Positions 23,786-34,899 of a DNA stretch of 64,000 nucleotides are shown piece by piece. Both the position numbers and the translations under genes were made by a program. The number at the start of each line of letters is the position of its first letter. Position 1 is the stretch's first letter. This DNA is from Macrolepiota albuminosa. Its lineage: Eukaryota > Basidiomycota > Agaricomycetes > Agaricales > Agaricaceae. A model generated the notes under the pieces. That model saw only the letters and a program-made list of their open reading frames with translations. It was not told where the DNA came from and did not search any database. The stretch lies in contig JAMWFC010000051.1 in NCBI GenBank assembly GCA_027475525.1, positions 496,001-560,000 on the forward strand. The letters run 5' to 3'.

Positions 23786-25848
23786 TCACTCTTCAGAATG
23801 AAAGGGATCAAATACTTGGATTAAATCCTCGGGGCTTCGTGTGTCAGCAGAAGGAATGTTCGGTGATGTAACGTCAGCCTTGGGCTCCGGTGCGGGCGCG
23901 AAAGGTGTAAGTGTGGTGTCAAGTGGAGCAAAATCGTCGACCTCAAGAGGGCTGGAGGAGCGATCCGGTGACTTGTCGACCGATTTATTGAATATCGCAG
24001 ATGCATGTTTCTTTTCCTCTGTGTGAATGAGAGGCGCAAAGTCAGCAGGCGCAAGCGAGTCAACGCAAGAATATTCGGATGGATCTAATAACCCAAGGCC
24101 TTCCGTGTCAGGCAGAGCGATCCATCCTGGATCACGAGGTGACATTCGCGCTGAGGTATTAAGCAAGTCCAACAACGCCTTGCGAGCGGGCGTTGGGCCT
24201 GCGTCGGGCTGAGGACTTGGTTCTACGTCTGTGAAAGGGTCATAGGAAGGATCTGGCCGCGAGTCGAACCCAATGAACTGGAGACCTAGAGGTTCTCGGC
24301 GCTGCGCCTCCCGGAGCGTGATGTGCTTCCTAACCGATTTTCGCTTGAGCTTTGAAGTGTGGAACTAGAGAGATGCAATGAGGATCGACGTTTGAGACAT
24401 AAAAAGCACAGGACGACAAACTTCTCGTGACCTGTCGAGCAATAGTGTGGCATCGTCTCTCACGCGTCTCAACACTGCAATACTGCAGTCATCTTTTCTT
24501 ACTGCGGGAACAATTTTTTTCAAACAATTATCTTCAGGTGTGGATGAGTTATGGATAGGAAAGACCACATCGCCGAGACGCTGTAACGAATCATAAGATC
24601 AACGATCCTTCAAGGAATAAGAGGGAAGCATACAACTGTACGTTTGACCCCAGGCTCAGGAGGCGGATCGGACCTACTCGCGTGAGGAGCCATGATACTT
24701 TTTATGAGCTTGGGAACTCGTGTAAGCGTCTTCTCAGATTTGTTTGATCGGTGAGATTGAGAAAAACGCTTTGATGACTCAGATTGAAATTTCTTGGGTG
24801 TCTTCAAGTCAATGTAATCGCATTTGCGGGGGGATTTAGTATCAAACTATGGAAATGAGACAAGGAAGATGATTTATCATAGATACATACGCTACCCTTT
24901 GCAGAATCAGAATATGTTGCAGGACGGTGTCGAGTTGAGTAAGTTCTACAAGTCGTTTGTATAGGGCCACGGTTTTGCAAAGGTTTTCTGAGATTTAGCT
25001 TTCCAATTTGGGTAGGAATCCGTGCATAATAGGAAGACTGAGGGGGAAAAACCTTTCTCTGGGTCGTCGCTCTAGAAGCCCACTTCCTCTCAAGATCTTG
25101 TGATAGTTCATAGATCCGTCGGAGCAAGTCGCGCAGCAGAGGTATCATTTCATGATACGGCATACGATAGATTTCGATCGTAGGAAAGAAGATGTATGTC
25201 CAACCTGATCGCAGTTTCAAGAGTTTCAAGCGTTAGAAGAAAGGGAACAACTCACCAGGAGACACCCATTTATCCGACATTTTCTCTGCTTCCACCTCAT
25301 CCATGACTAACTTCGGCTTCCCATTGACTGTTGTCACGTCTGCACCCCGTGAAACGATGAGATTGATCGCGACCTTGAGTCTAGAGGAAATCTTTCCACG
25401 AATGACTTTCCTGTTGCTTGTCCGCTTCTTGCTTGATGCATTGATGAAGGACATCGGAATGGCATTCTCCTTCGCATTATTCAAGAGAATCGGTGCGACT
25501 TCCAAGCGTTCTTCTCCGTTCTCTTGATCAGCATTCGTGCTGAGCAACCGTTGTATACGCTCCGTCCAAGTGTCGAAGGGTGTATAAGAGGGTGTTGTCC
25601 AAACTTGCTCCGGTTTGGACAAAGTAGCAAAAGGTACTGCTCTTACACCCAGAACATCGCTTCTGACGCTCGGAAAGCGATTTAAACTTGTCGCTGGATG
25701 AGATGGATCTATGCAGTCTGGACGGGACGTGTTTCCAGGCTTGACGTGGTCGGCGATGGAGCCAGGAGTCTGTCTACGGAACTATGATCATAGTTTCACG
25801 AGACTGGTCTTTTGCTTTGAGAGAGAATATGGAGACATACGTTGACAT
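23786..25848 (-). CDS. Hypothetical protein, largely disordered
   Basis: I do not recognise this protein. The best start is a tiny exon coding MST, then a GTATGT intron, then QTPGSIADHVKPGNTSRPD. The N-terminal third includes PSYTPFDTWTERIQRLL and a basic patch (KKRTSNRKVIRGKISSRLKV). The central part has one segment that looks folded and helical: YRMPYHEMIPLLRDLLRRIYE, then LSQDLERKW. The C-terminal half is rich in Ser, Pro and acidic residues and ends DLIQVFDPFHSEE. At least five introns are inferred from frame changes at GT/AG sites. No signal peptide or membrane helix is seen. The basic patches and disorder suggest a nuclear or cytoskeletal role, but that is only a guess. Confidence 0.5.
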
Positions 25849-26223
25849 ATTTTCCGCTCGCGACCTTGGGAAGTCTGCTGAGCTCTTTGCATTTCAGCAT
25901 AGACGTGAGAGTAACACGAAATTCGTCGACAACGTAAAGCTTGATGACATAAGCAAATTACGACTTTTACAGATTTACGCTCATAGGTTGAAGGTGATAT
26001 ACATACAGCCTTCAGACATTTCAAGACTCATGGTCAATGTATTAGGAGACGTTTACACTCATCACGATTCTTACGTGAGCTGTCCAAGATTGTGATTCGC
26101 ATGCGATGAGAATGAGTGCATACTGTATAAAAGTAGCCATAACATGTTGCATATAAAACCACCACCAAGGTCGAACTATGGGATATGCAAGTAGCTCCCG
26201 AGTCAATTTTGAGGAGAGATCCC
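25849..26223. other. Intergenic region between the hypothetical gene and RPL18
   Basis: About 375 bp containing the promoter of the minus-strand gene at 23786-25848 and the RPL18 3' UTR. Nothing else was recognised. Confidence 0.4.
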
Positions 26224-27000
26224 TTAAACCTTGAATCCACGAGACTTTCGGCGACCACGAGCTTGCTCGAACTGCACAGGACATAAGGACACACAGATGT
26301 AATGATCGATTAAAACGTACTTTGCGACCCTTGGAGATGGTGTAGGGCTTCTTGTGCTTATGGGGGCCCATGCCGAAGTGCTTGACGGCCTCCCGTGAAT
26401 TCTTCACGCCGCGCAAAAGAATTGTGTTGGCACCGGTCGGCGCACGGAGAGCGAGTTGATCGAGGGTCAAAACCTCACCACCTGCATTCAAAATCCTCTC
26501 CTTGGCAGCACGAGTAAAACGAAGAGCTGCGACGGTGAGTTTGGGAATTTCGAGTTGGCGAATATCATCGGTCACAGTTCCAACGGTGACAACAATTTTA
26601 GAGTCACGGTCACTTGCATTGGAGGTCTCCTTGATGATGCGGGACAGGGAAATGGGAGGGCGGTTGACCTTGGAGAGGAAAAGGCGGTGAAGAATGACCT
26701 AGAATGACACAAGGGCTCAATGGACACACGTGGGGCGATTTCAAATATAAAAAACCTTGTTAAACGACGAATCAGTGCGACGGGCCAAGAAGCGGTAGAG
26801 CTGCAAAGGTATGAGATGACGGCACAAAATTACAATGGAGGCCCATCAGACCTTGACAAGGAGGAGCAAATACGGATCCTCGCTCTTGGGTGCGGTCCGG
26901 TTACCTTTCTTGACGTGATGGTGTGTAATGTCGATACCCTAGAGACAAGGACATCAGTACATGCATGCGTCGCCACCGTGAACGACAGCGAGCTCACCAT
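26224..27000 (-). CDS. RPL18: 60S ribosomal protein L18 (eL18)
   Basis: A cytosolic large-subunit protein. The spliced product reads [110 protein letters not shown] and [15 protein letters not shown], which is eL18 from end to end. The first coding exon is only the ATG, followed at once by a GTGAGC donor. The last exon codes just [15 protein letters not shown] plus the stop. Four further introns are about 50-110 bases long, usual for fungal ribosomal-protein genes. It shares a 306-bp promoter with the divergent TRA2-like gene. Confidence 0.97.
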
Positions 27001-27306
27001 CTTGGTTCTTGCCGGATTATGTGTTTAGACTTGTTGGCCGGTAACAGAGGCTTGATCAACTGTGCAGTTGGCCGATTAGAGTTCGAGCTCCGACTGAATG
27101 CATGGCCGAGGTAAGCACCAGAGCCCGGAGACTGTGATGAAAAATTGGAAGGTACCAATGAGAGACTTTAAGATATTTTCTCTGGTTGTACTGCTGGCCA
27201 GACGTGGGTTCTGCTGTGAGGATGTGAAATGGGCGCTTATAGGGCGGGACTGTAAATAATTTTTGGAGGGCAAACAAGAGACAACAGCTGCTGAAGTTGA
27301 ACCATC
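27001..27306. promoter_or_regulatory. Bidirectional promoter between RPL18 and the TRA2-like gene
   Basis: 306 bp separate the two start codons. Both genes have an intron directly after the ATG, so any intron-borne regulatory sequence would extend this region on both sides. Confidence 0.5.
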
Positions 27307-28430
27307 ATGGTGAGTGTCAGTGAGATTTTGTGTTGAGTGGATGTGTTATGTCTGTTGCAGTACGGCGAACCTGCTGCTCCTGCCGTCGATCCCTACTCTG
27401 ACGCTTACACCGCCCCTCCCTTGGCGCCCACCCCTGCAGAACGCGACGCTCTTCCTCCACGTGGGCGCTCTCGTTCTCGCAGTCCTGCTGCTCGAAGCAA
27501 TGGCGAACGAGGCTTTAGGAGCCCTTATCGTCGTCGCTCTCCTGCAGCACCTAGGCGCCCTCCACATGCACCAATTGTCGGTTGAACTTGATATTTCGCC
27601 TTGGGCAGTGTATACTGACAATTACCAGCAGGCTCCCAATCCTTCTAACGTTCTCGGGGTCTTCGGACTCAGCATTCGTACCCAAGAGCGCGACCTCGAT
27701 GAAGAATTCAGTCGCTTCGGTCGCGTTGAAAAAGTCACTATTGTGTATGATCAACGGGTTAGTCTCATCGTTGTTTGACCCTGGTGACTTTATATTTACC
27801 GTTGTTTGACATAGTCTGATCGCTCTCGCGGGTTTGGCTTCATTAAAATGTCTACAGTTGAGGAGGCCACGCGCTGCATCCAGGAGTTGAATGGCATTGT
27901 ACGGTGTATCCCTTTCTTCAAGTGAGGTTGTGTTTCTCAATCATGCTAGGATTTGAATGGTCGTCGCATTCGAGTCGACTATTCAGTTACGGACCGCCCG
28001 CATGCTCCAACCCCTGGAGAATATATGGGTCATCGTCGTTCAGCACGGGAATCGTATCGTGATCGCGACCGCGACCGTGACTATTATCGCGAGCGCGAGC
28101 GAGATCATGGTCGTCGTGACCGTGACAGAGATAGGGACCGTGATTATTACGGCCGTGACAGCAGAGATTGGCGCGAGAGGCGTAGCCCGCCCGCTTCACG
28201 AGGTGGTCGTTACTCACCTGATTACAGGCGTCGTAGGAGCTACTCAAGGAGCCCCCCACGTGGCAGCAGCCCTTCCAGGGGTCGTGAATATGATGCGCCA
28301 GTTCCTTCGGCGGGAGCTACTCAAGGAGCCCCCCACGTGGCAGCAGCCCTTCCAGGGGTCGTGAATATGATGCGCCAGTTCCTTCGGCGCAGCTCCCGCG
28401 CCGGTTACCGCAGAGAATTCTCGGTGGTAA
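27307..28430 (+). CDS. TRA2-like SR splicing factor (RRM plus RS/RD repeats)
   Basis: The protein resembles transformer-2, a sequence-specific splicing regulator. Exon 1 is only ATG, followed by GTGAGT. Exon 2 begins [16 protein letters not shown] and holds an Arg/Ser-rich patch. The single RRM runs from [15 protein letters not shown] (RNP2) through [12 protein letters not shown] (RNP1) to [20 protein letters not shown], the characteristic linker. The tail has Arg-Asp and Arg-Glu dipeptide runs ([20 protein letters not shown]), then [21 protein letters not shown] 77-bp duplication near the end breaks the frame. With one copy removed and one base restored, the protein ends [10 protein letters not shown] at the stop at 28428. 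Without that correction it runs to about 28771 with unlikely sequence. Confidence 0.88.
28236..28389. repeat. 77-bp exact tandem duplication in the TRA2-like gene
   Basis: Two adjacent copies, period 77, in the last coding exon. A natural Pro/Ala-rich C terminus appears only if one copy is dropped and one base is added after it. Confidence 0.9.
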
Positions 28431-29199
28431 AAACAGGACCGCAGTTTGCTACATCTATTATAGTGTCGTTTGCGGCTGGTCAGTCAAGATGTCAAAGCGG
28501 TCAGGTCAAGGGCAATATGGCGAAGATGAAGGTTTATATTTTTTCCTGGCCTCCGTCAAGTTTCCGTCTTCAATTCTACCTATTCTACAAGACCCACAAT
28601 GACTGGATCCTATTCAATAGCAAAAAAAAAAAATTCAAGTTCCCAAGTTATCTCGCTGTTTCTAGTACTGCCTTCGCCTATGTTGTTACAAGTCCACTTC
28701 AATCCTGTACCGGCGCCTACTTGCGTTTCGGACGTCCGAAAGAGGACCATTCCATGGATATGAAGATTTAATTTTTACACATCAAGGCCGGGTACATTAA
28801 TGCCGCTGTGTGAGGCGTGATCGGCTGAAGGTGCTGTGTCGGTGTTTACGTCTTTTGTTGACCCTGACCTAAGCCGGAGTCTTGGGAAGTTAGACATCAG
28901 GTAGGCGCTTAAAATCTTCCTGATTATGGATATTGTCCTTGTCATGAGATGTCATGTGTTGGTTCCCGCCATACCTGCCATATCTTGTACAAGAGAAATG
29001 TTTTTTGTATTCGACAGTGAATATATGCTTATGTTTTGTGTTTTGTGAGTGGAACAGCGATTAGGTTTTACATGTGTCAGCCAAGTAGCGCTCATCTCAT
29101 TAGCACCGTGTCGTATATGCTTGAGTTTATGTATCAGCTTGATTGCCGCCTGGCCAAGGTTCCCTTCTCCAGCCTTGACCAGTCACTCTCTTCCACACC
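28431..29199. other. Intergenic region between the TRA2-like and RBR genes
   Basis: About 770 bp including an A12 run near 28623. It holds the TRA2-like 3' UTR and the promoter of the next gene. An open frame continues from the TRA2-like gene to 28771, but its sequence looks non-coding. Confidence 0.4.
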
Positions 29200-32100
29200 A
29201 TGGCGTCAAACACCAACCAGAAGGTCCATGCACAACTCACCTCCACTGCGCCACGCAGATCCACCAACGCCGTCAGCCTTGTCCCAAACAGCCTAAATAG
29301 TGCCAACGGGATCTGCAGAGACTTCTCTAAGCATGGTCAATGCCACTACGGAGAAAAATGCAAGTTTCGTCATGTCACCGTTCAAGCACCTTTGAGTGTA
29401 TTATAGATTGTTCTTCCTTTGTCATCTTCCAATTTGATCAAATTCGACAGGCAAACAGGACTACTGAGACCGGCGTCAAAGCACAAAACTCTTCAAGTGA
29501 CGCCGGACATCAGCATACTGGACTCGATGCCTCTGTTGGACAAAGGTGTGACATTATCATTGTTTCTGCGGCCGTCGCTGACTGTGATCGCATGGCATCC
29601 ATCATCACAATCATTTAGACGCCCACAATCTATCGACTACAGATTATCGTCGTCCAGTGTCAAGAAAGCAGCTTCTTCGCAAATATGTTCTGACTGGAAA
29701 GATGGAAAATGTAAGCTCGGTAATAGATGCCCGTACAGTCATTAAGATACTTCTCTGCTTCGATTTATAGCCATCCGTCCTGATTCATCGAAGAGTCACG
29801 CGATAAAAGATAAAGCTACCTATCCCAAGACAAAGCGTCCAGATAATAAACAAGGGGCACAACTTAGTCAGGCTGCGATTCGAAAGCAAGATGCGATCGC
29901 GAAGGAGCGGCTTGCCGAGGAAGAAAAGGAAAAGCGGCGTTTAGCAGAGAAAGAAAAGGAAAAGAGGCGTTTAGCAGAGGAAGAAAAGGAAAAGAGGCGT
30001 TTAGCGGCAGAGCTTCAAACTGCCCGAGCGCGAGAGGCTAAAGAGGCTGTGAGAAAAACTCGGCTTGCAGAGGAAGCCCTTCGATTTGAAGAGGAAGCTT
30101 CAGCAACCTCACAACACATTGTTCTCGAATCCACTCTGGCCACATTTTCTGCGGGTTTAGAGGTCAAAAGTCTTGTCACCGGCTTCGAGACCTGTCGTGT
30201 CACCATCCGGAATTTGCCTGCCGATGCTAAACCACAGGAAGTTACCGACCTTTTTACCCAGCAGGGTATGAATCAACATGACGTCCATGTTCTTTCGTTC
30301 CGGCCTCATGACCGCCACGCAAAAGTGCTTACTAACGCTGATGGAAGAATAGCTGCCCTTGGCCTGGACGGGATCGAATTTAGGGACGAAACGCTGAAAT
30401 TTGAAGTCAGCGAAACCGTCTCCGCCAATGCTATGGGTGAATCCAGCAACCGGCAAATTGATACTTTGACGATTACTTGGTTTGCACCCTCTCTGAACAT
30501 GATCGTGACCTACCTTTCAATACAAACTGCCCGTCAAAAACAGCAAGCCTTGGATGGAGAGATTGTTGGTGGTCACAGAATTAAAGTCGAGATGAGCCGC
30601 CGCCCCCCTACAGGAAGTCCCGCTCTCCGCTACTATAATCCTGCTTCCATCAAGATTATTGGCCTTCCTATGGATACTTCGGTCCCGGACGTGTCACATA
30701 TGGCTGGAAGTTCCACTGTCCGTTCTATCAAATCGAATACCTATGATCTAGAGCAGCTCTTACGGGACCTTCGTCAGCACCTAGTTTCCCTTCCCCACAA
30801 CAGGATAAGGTCGTTTGACAAGGTTACCGATAAAGGCTCTGAAGGCATTGTTACAGTAAAGGTGCGCTTTGACAGCTGGGAAGATGCAAACGCTGCTCGC
30901 GACTCTCTTAACGGTAAACCCTTGCGACCCGAATATCCCACTTTTCGATTTCATCTTCCACTACCTCACCACTTCACAAGCACTATACCAATACAGCAAT
31001 ATAAAGCCCAGCAGCGACTTTGGGATACTCTCGCACAAGACAACTCGGACAAAGGGCCACGGGTTTATATTGTTCGCCCTCCTTCAAAGGAGGTGGCAAT
31101 CATTCGTCTATCTGGAAATGATAAGAAGCTTGTTGGGGCCCTCAAAGTCAGAGTAGAAACGCTGGTTGCTGGCGAGAAACTGGATAAATGCTGGCACAGA
31201 TCGTTCCGCCAGCCTCAAGGGCGAGAATTTTTTGTCAAAGTTTTTTCTTCCACCAAAGTTTACGTGCGCTATGACTTTAAAACTCAATCTCTGAGGATAT
31301 ATGGAGAGGGTGAAGCAAAGGAAAGAGCACGTCAAATGATAGAGGAAGAGGTCGGACGACTTGCGCAACAAGAGTGGACTGTATTTTTGAAAAGGCAGTC
31401 AGTCGGCTTTTTCGTTCGTAAGGGTTTAGCTACTCTCAGGGATATTCTTGGTGAAGATGCTGTGAGCCTCGACTTGGCGTCGACCCCATGCAAACTTACA
31501 ATTCGTGGCGGAGAGGAGGCAAGACATGCTCTGGACAATCTCATAAATCAATCATTGAACGATCAAGACCTCGGTTTTTCTCATTCGAGTAACAACGTAT
31601 GTCCCATCTGCTACGACGCAGTCTCGCAGCCATTGGCTCTTGGATGTAAACATGTCTATTGTACCGCTTGCATCCGTCACTACATTACTTCTGCGGCGGA
31701 AACGAAGATTTTCCCGCTCCTTTGTATGGGTGACGAAGACAAATGCAAAGTTCCCACTACATTACTTCTGCGGCGGAAACGAAGATTTTCCCGCTCCTTT
31801 GTATGGGTGACGAAGACAAATGCAAAGTTCCAATATCTATCCCCACCATTCGAAGAATTCTTCACCCAAACAATTTGAAACTCTCATCGATATGGCATTC
31901 TCCACCTATCTCGATCGACATCCTCAAGAATTTAGGTACTGTACTACTCCAGATTGCAAGCAAATCTATCGCGCCAATGCCAAGTCCATCCTCAAGTGTC
32001 CTTCATGCTTCGCTGAAGTTTGTTCGTCATGTCACGAGGAGGCTCACGAGGGAATGTCTTGCGAAGATAGACAGGCTCGAAAGGTCCAGCAAGAAGAACA

Positions 32101-32718
32101 GCTGAATGATGGTTGGGCAACAAAGAATGGCGTCAAACGGTGCCCCGTGTGTTCTGTTTACATTGAGAAAATTGAAGGTTGCAACCACATGACGTGCCGT
32201 TGTGGCGCACATATATGCTGGATTTGTGTCAAATCCTTTCCGGCAGGTGAAATATATCCTCATCTTGGAAATGTTCACGGTGGTGCCTTTGACGGAGACG
32301 GCGAGCGACATAATATCGATCTACGACATGCCCTCGCACTACAACATCAGATTAATGAGGAGAATGACATTCGTGCAGCAAGGCTTCCACCTCTACCATT
32401 TATGCAAGTCCAACCACAAATAGCGGAACAACAGTGGCTCTTAAATGCACGCGCAGCTGAACGCCGCGAGCGAGAGCGTCGGGAGGCAGAAGCTGCACAG
32501 AGGAACAACAGTGGCTCTTAAATGCACGCGCAGCTGAACGCCGCGAGCGAGAGCGTCGGGAGGCAGAAGCTGCACAGACACGTGCTGCTGTTCTACAGCA
32601 GGAACAATTGGCACAAGAGTACCAGCGTCGGATTGATGAAAGGCAGGAATGTGCTGCCAGAGAATTGGAAGAAAGGAGGCGAAACGAAGGACGAGGAGGA
32701 GGCTGTCTTATTATGTGA
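29200..32718 (+). CDS. CCCH zinc-finger / RRM-like / RBR E3 ubiquitin ligase with C-terminal CaaX box
   Basis: A large multidomain protein. It starts MASNTNQKVHAQLTST. CCCH finger 1 is C-RDFSKHGQ-C-HYGEK-C-KFR-H. After an intron comes finger 2, C-SDWKDGK-C-KLGNR-C-PYS-H. A coiled coil holds three 10-residue repeats (EEKEKRRLAE type). RRM-like segments (CRVTIRNLPADAKPQEVTDL) and a KH-like region follow. RING1 is CPICYDAVSQPLALGCKHVYC; the IBR includes FRYCTTPDCKQIY and CPSCFAEVCSSCHEEAHEG; RING2 is CPVCSVYIEKIEGCNHMTCR, whose Cys after GCNHMT is the catalytic position in RBR ligases. The C terminus is CLIM, a CaaX prenylation motif. Two 77-bp duplications and one apparent missing base (about 31875-31880) break the frame. 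The organisation recalls plant DEAH11/12 RBR proteins without the helicase. Substrates are unknown. Confidence 0.82.
29917..30006 (+). repeat. Three 30-bp tandem coding repeats (coiled coil)
   Basis: Three 30-base units encode variants of E-E-K-E-K-R-R-L-A-E inside the RBR gene. They form a strongly charged single helix or coiled coil between the CCCH fingers and the RRM-like region. Confidence 0.85.
31678..31831. repeat. 77-bp exact tandem duplication in RING1/IBR of the RBR gene
   Basis: Two copies, period 77. With one copy removed, the frame runs from CKVP into ISIPTIRRILHPNN, as expected for the family. A further single-base gap then lies about 45-50 bases downstream before FETLIDMAF. 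Confidence 0.9.
32425..32578. repeat. 77-bp exact tandem duplication near the 3' end of the RBR gene
   Basis: Two copies, period 77. The duplicate creates a false stop (ending QRNNSGS). Dropping one copy gives EAEAAQTRAAVLQQEQ and leads to the CLIM terminus, with no extra base needed. Confidence 0.9.
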
Positions 32719-33008
32719 ATCTTGATGTTTCTTCAGTGACGATTTTTGTGAAGCGTCATAAATGTACTATATACTTTCTTCGTCCTGTAAACTTGAAACT
32801 TTGGAAAATCAGTTCTGCGCGAAGCTTGAGGTCTCGGCATTATTTTTAAACATGTGGTTAAAACGACGTCCAAGGTGGTTTCCAAGGAATCATGAGAATC
32901 AAATGAGTCGATTACATCAATACAATAAACTGGAATAAGAATACAATCCTTAGTCAAAAATACATTACTTAATTGCTGGATAAAGTAGGTGAACTGATTA
33001 GGTTGGGA

Positions 33009-34775
33009 TTAAAAGCGCTCTTTCGGAATGTCCAATCCGCCACTTCTCGCTCCTTGTGTATATCCGCCAGGCATACTATCTTCTCCAAATCCTTGGTTGC
33101 CAATCATCGAACCCCGCGCTCTGTTATCTATGTCCCCCGACTCTCTTATTCCTGGACCAAACCTGCCAGCACTTCCCATTGTCATGCGATCCCTGCTAAA
33201 ATCTGGTTCTTCACCAACACCTTGTCTCCCGCCAATTCCGGTGCCATGATGGATGTGCTGCTGATCCCCGATGCGCTCGGCACCATATCTAGACTCCCCC
33301 GCACTGCTCAGTCCCACATTGCGGTCCCCGATGAATTCACGAGAGCCGCCTCTGCCTCCAGGATCGCGGGCACCTCCAGATCGAATGCCCGCATCTGCAC
33401 CAGTACCACTCGTACCTAGCAGAGGATCTCCACGGGAAAATCCCAAATTTTCACCGCCACCGCTGTATCCACCCCCCATAGTAGCACTTGGGTTGCCTGT
33501 GGCCGATGCGGGAATAGCCTGTTTTCCAACGTATTGTTTGGCTTCCGTACCAGTGATGTTGCCGGGCCCACCGAAATCTCCAGGGCCTTCACGTGTGTAG
33601 CCGGTGTGGGGTCCACCATGCATACGGACAGTGTCATCCTCGGGTTGCCCAATCTGATTCATTTGGGCAGAAGCATCTCTGGCACCGAATGGTCCACTCT
33701 CACCACGAACAGCGGGTTGGCCCACGTTTGAGCCAGCAGGGTTTGTTTGTTGAAAACTACTGCTAGTTGGATACCCATCATGACGACCAATAGAACGTTC
33801 TCCAGCATAGGCGCCACCAGTGCCAATACCAGCGTCTGAGTGATGAGCAACGCCTGAAGGCTCATGAGTAGCTTGATCCCCAGTTGCGCGGATCTGTCCG
33901 ACCCTATCGCCGTCTCGGGTGAGTTCATCGCCATAGCCTTGTCTGGCGACGTCGCGTTGAACACCATGTCCAGCGCCAGCAGCCGTGCCCTCAGTGGGAT
34001 ACTGGCCAGCATGACCTGGCCCACCAGCCCTGTTACCGAACGTTTCAGGACCAGTGCTATACTGTGCAGGGGCGTTTCCAACCGTTTCAGAAGTCGTGTG
34101 CTGGGTGGTAGTGCCGGCGTTGGTACCTATCCCAGTATTGGGACCTTCGTGCTGTGCACCAGTCGGGTGAGTGCCGTGGGGAGCTACGCCACTAGCAGCA
34201 GCAGAATTGGCAATTCCGCCGCGCTCCAATTCGAGCAGTCTCGCTTGGCGTTCTTGCTATGACCCAGCACAGATCAGCTGATGAATTTTCATAGATAATC
34301 AATAAATACTTTGTGAGTCTTCTGTTCTTGTAACGCGGTATCGAGTCTCGCCTTTTTATCGTCCAGTTCTCGCTGCAGCCTCGTGTCTTCTTGTCGCTTG
34401 AGCTAAAGAAAAAAGGGGATATTAAATCAATGAATGAATGACATGCAAGGGGTCAATATACCTCAGCATCTCGTTGAGCTGACCGAAGGTTCGTGGCTGC
34501 GAGGTCATGCTTATGGGTTGCTTTCTGAACTGCGGCTGTCGCCACAGTTTCCTTCTTCCCCAATTTGGCGACCGTGTTGTCCGCTTTGCGTAGTGCCTAA
34601 GTCACAGACTCAGAGACCAGTGCGATTTTATGAGAAGCAAGCTTGCCTTGCGTGCTTTCTGTTGTTCCTTAGTAGCCAAAGAAATATCCTTTATTGCATG
34701 CCGGAGGCGGATCTCTTCGTCCTTTTCTTCTTGAGCAATTTCACTTCTGAGGGCCTTTTCAGACATACGGTTCAT
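33009..34775 (-). CDS. Coiled-coil protein with long glycine-rich disordered tail
   Basis: The start MNRMSEKALRSEIAQEE opens about 130 residues of charged helix: LRHAIKDISLATKEQQKARK, then NTVAKLGKKETVATAAVQKA, then LKRQEDTRLQRELDDKKARL and QERQARLLELERGG. This is a likely coiled coil. The last exon of about 400 codons is Gly-rich (Gly, Thr, Ala, His, Arg, Gln) with loose repeats such as GGPHTGYTREGPGDFGGPG and GSMIGNQGFGEDSMPGGYT. It ends SGGLDIPKERF. I know similar unnamed proteins from other basidiomycetes but no function. Charged coil plus disordered tail would suit a condensate or stress-protective protein; that is inference. Four exons are joined at GT-AG sites. It follows the SHOC1-like gene in tandem (125 bp). 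Confidence 0.6.
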
Positions 34776-34899
34776 TTTGACTGATCTGGGTTCTAATACA
34801 GAGCGTCAAGTCCGTTATATGTCTCTAGTACCCAAGTTTGAGACATCTAGACGATTGAGGAGAACTGACGTCATTCCGCACTCTGCAAAATCGTCTATT

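Noticed and set aside
28431..28771. C-terminal extension of the TRA2-like protein to 28771
   Set aside because: That extension is read only with the artefactual frame. It is hydrophobic and unlike SR protein tails, while the corrected frame stops at 28428.
32522..32725. Separate small gene at the 3' end of the RBR locus
   Set aside because: It comes from the second copy of a 77-bp duplication read in another frame. The RBR frame itself continues through this region to CLIM and stop.
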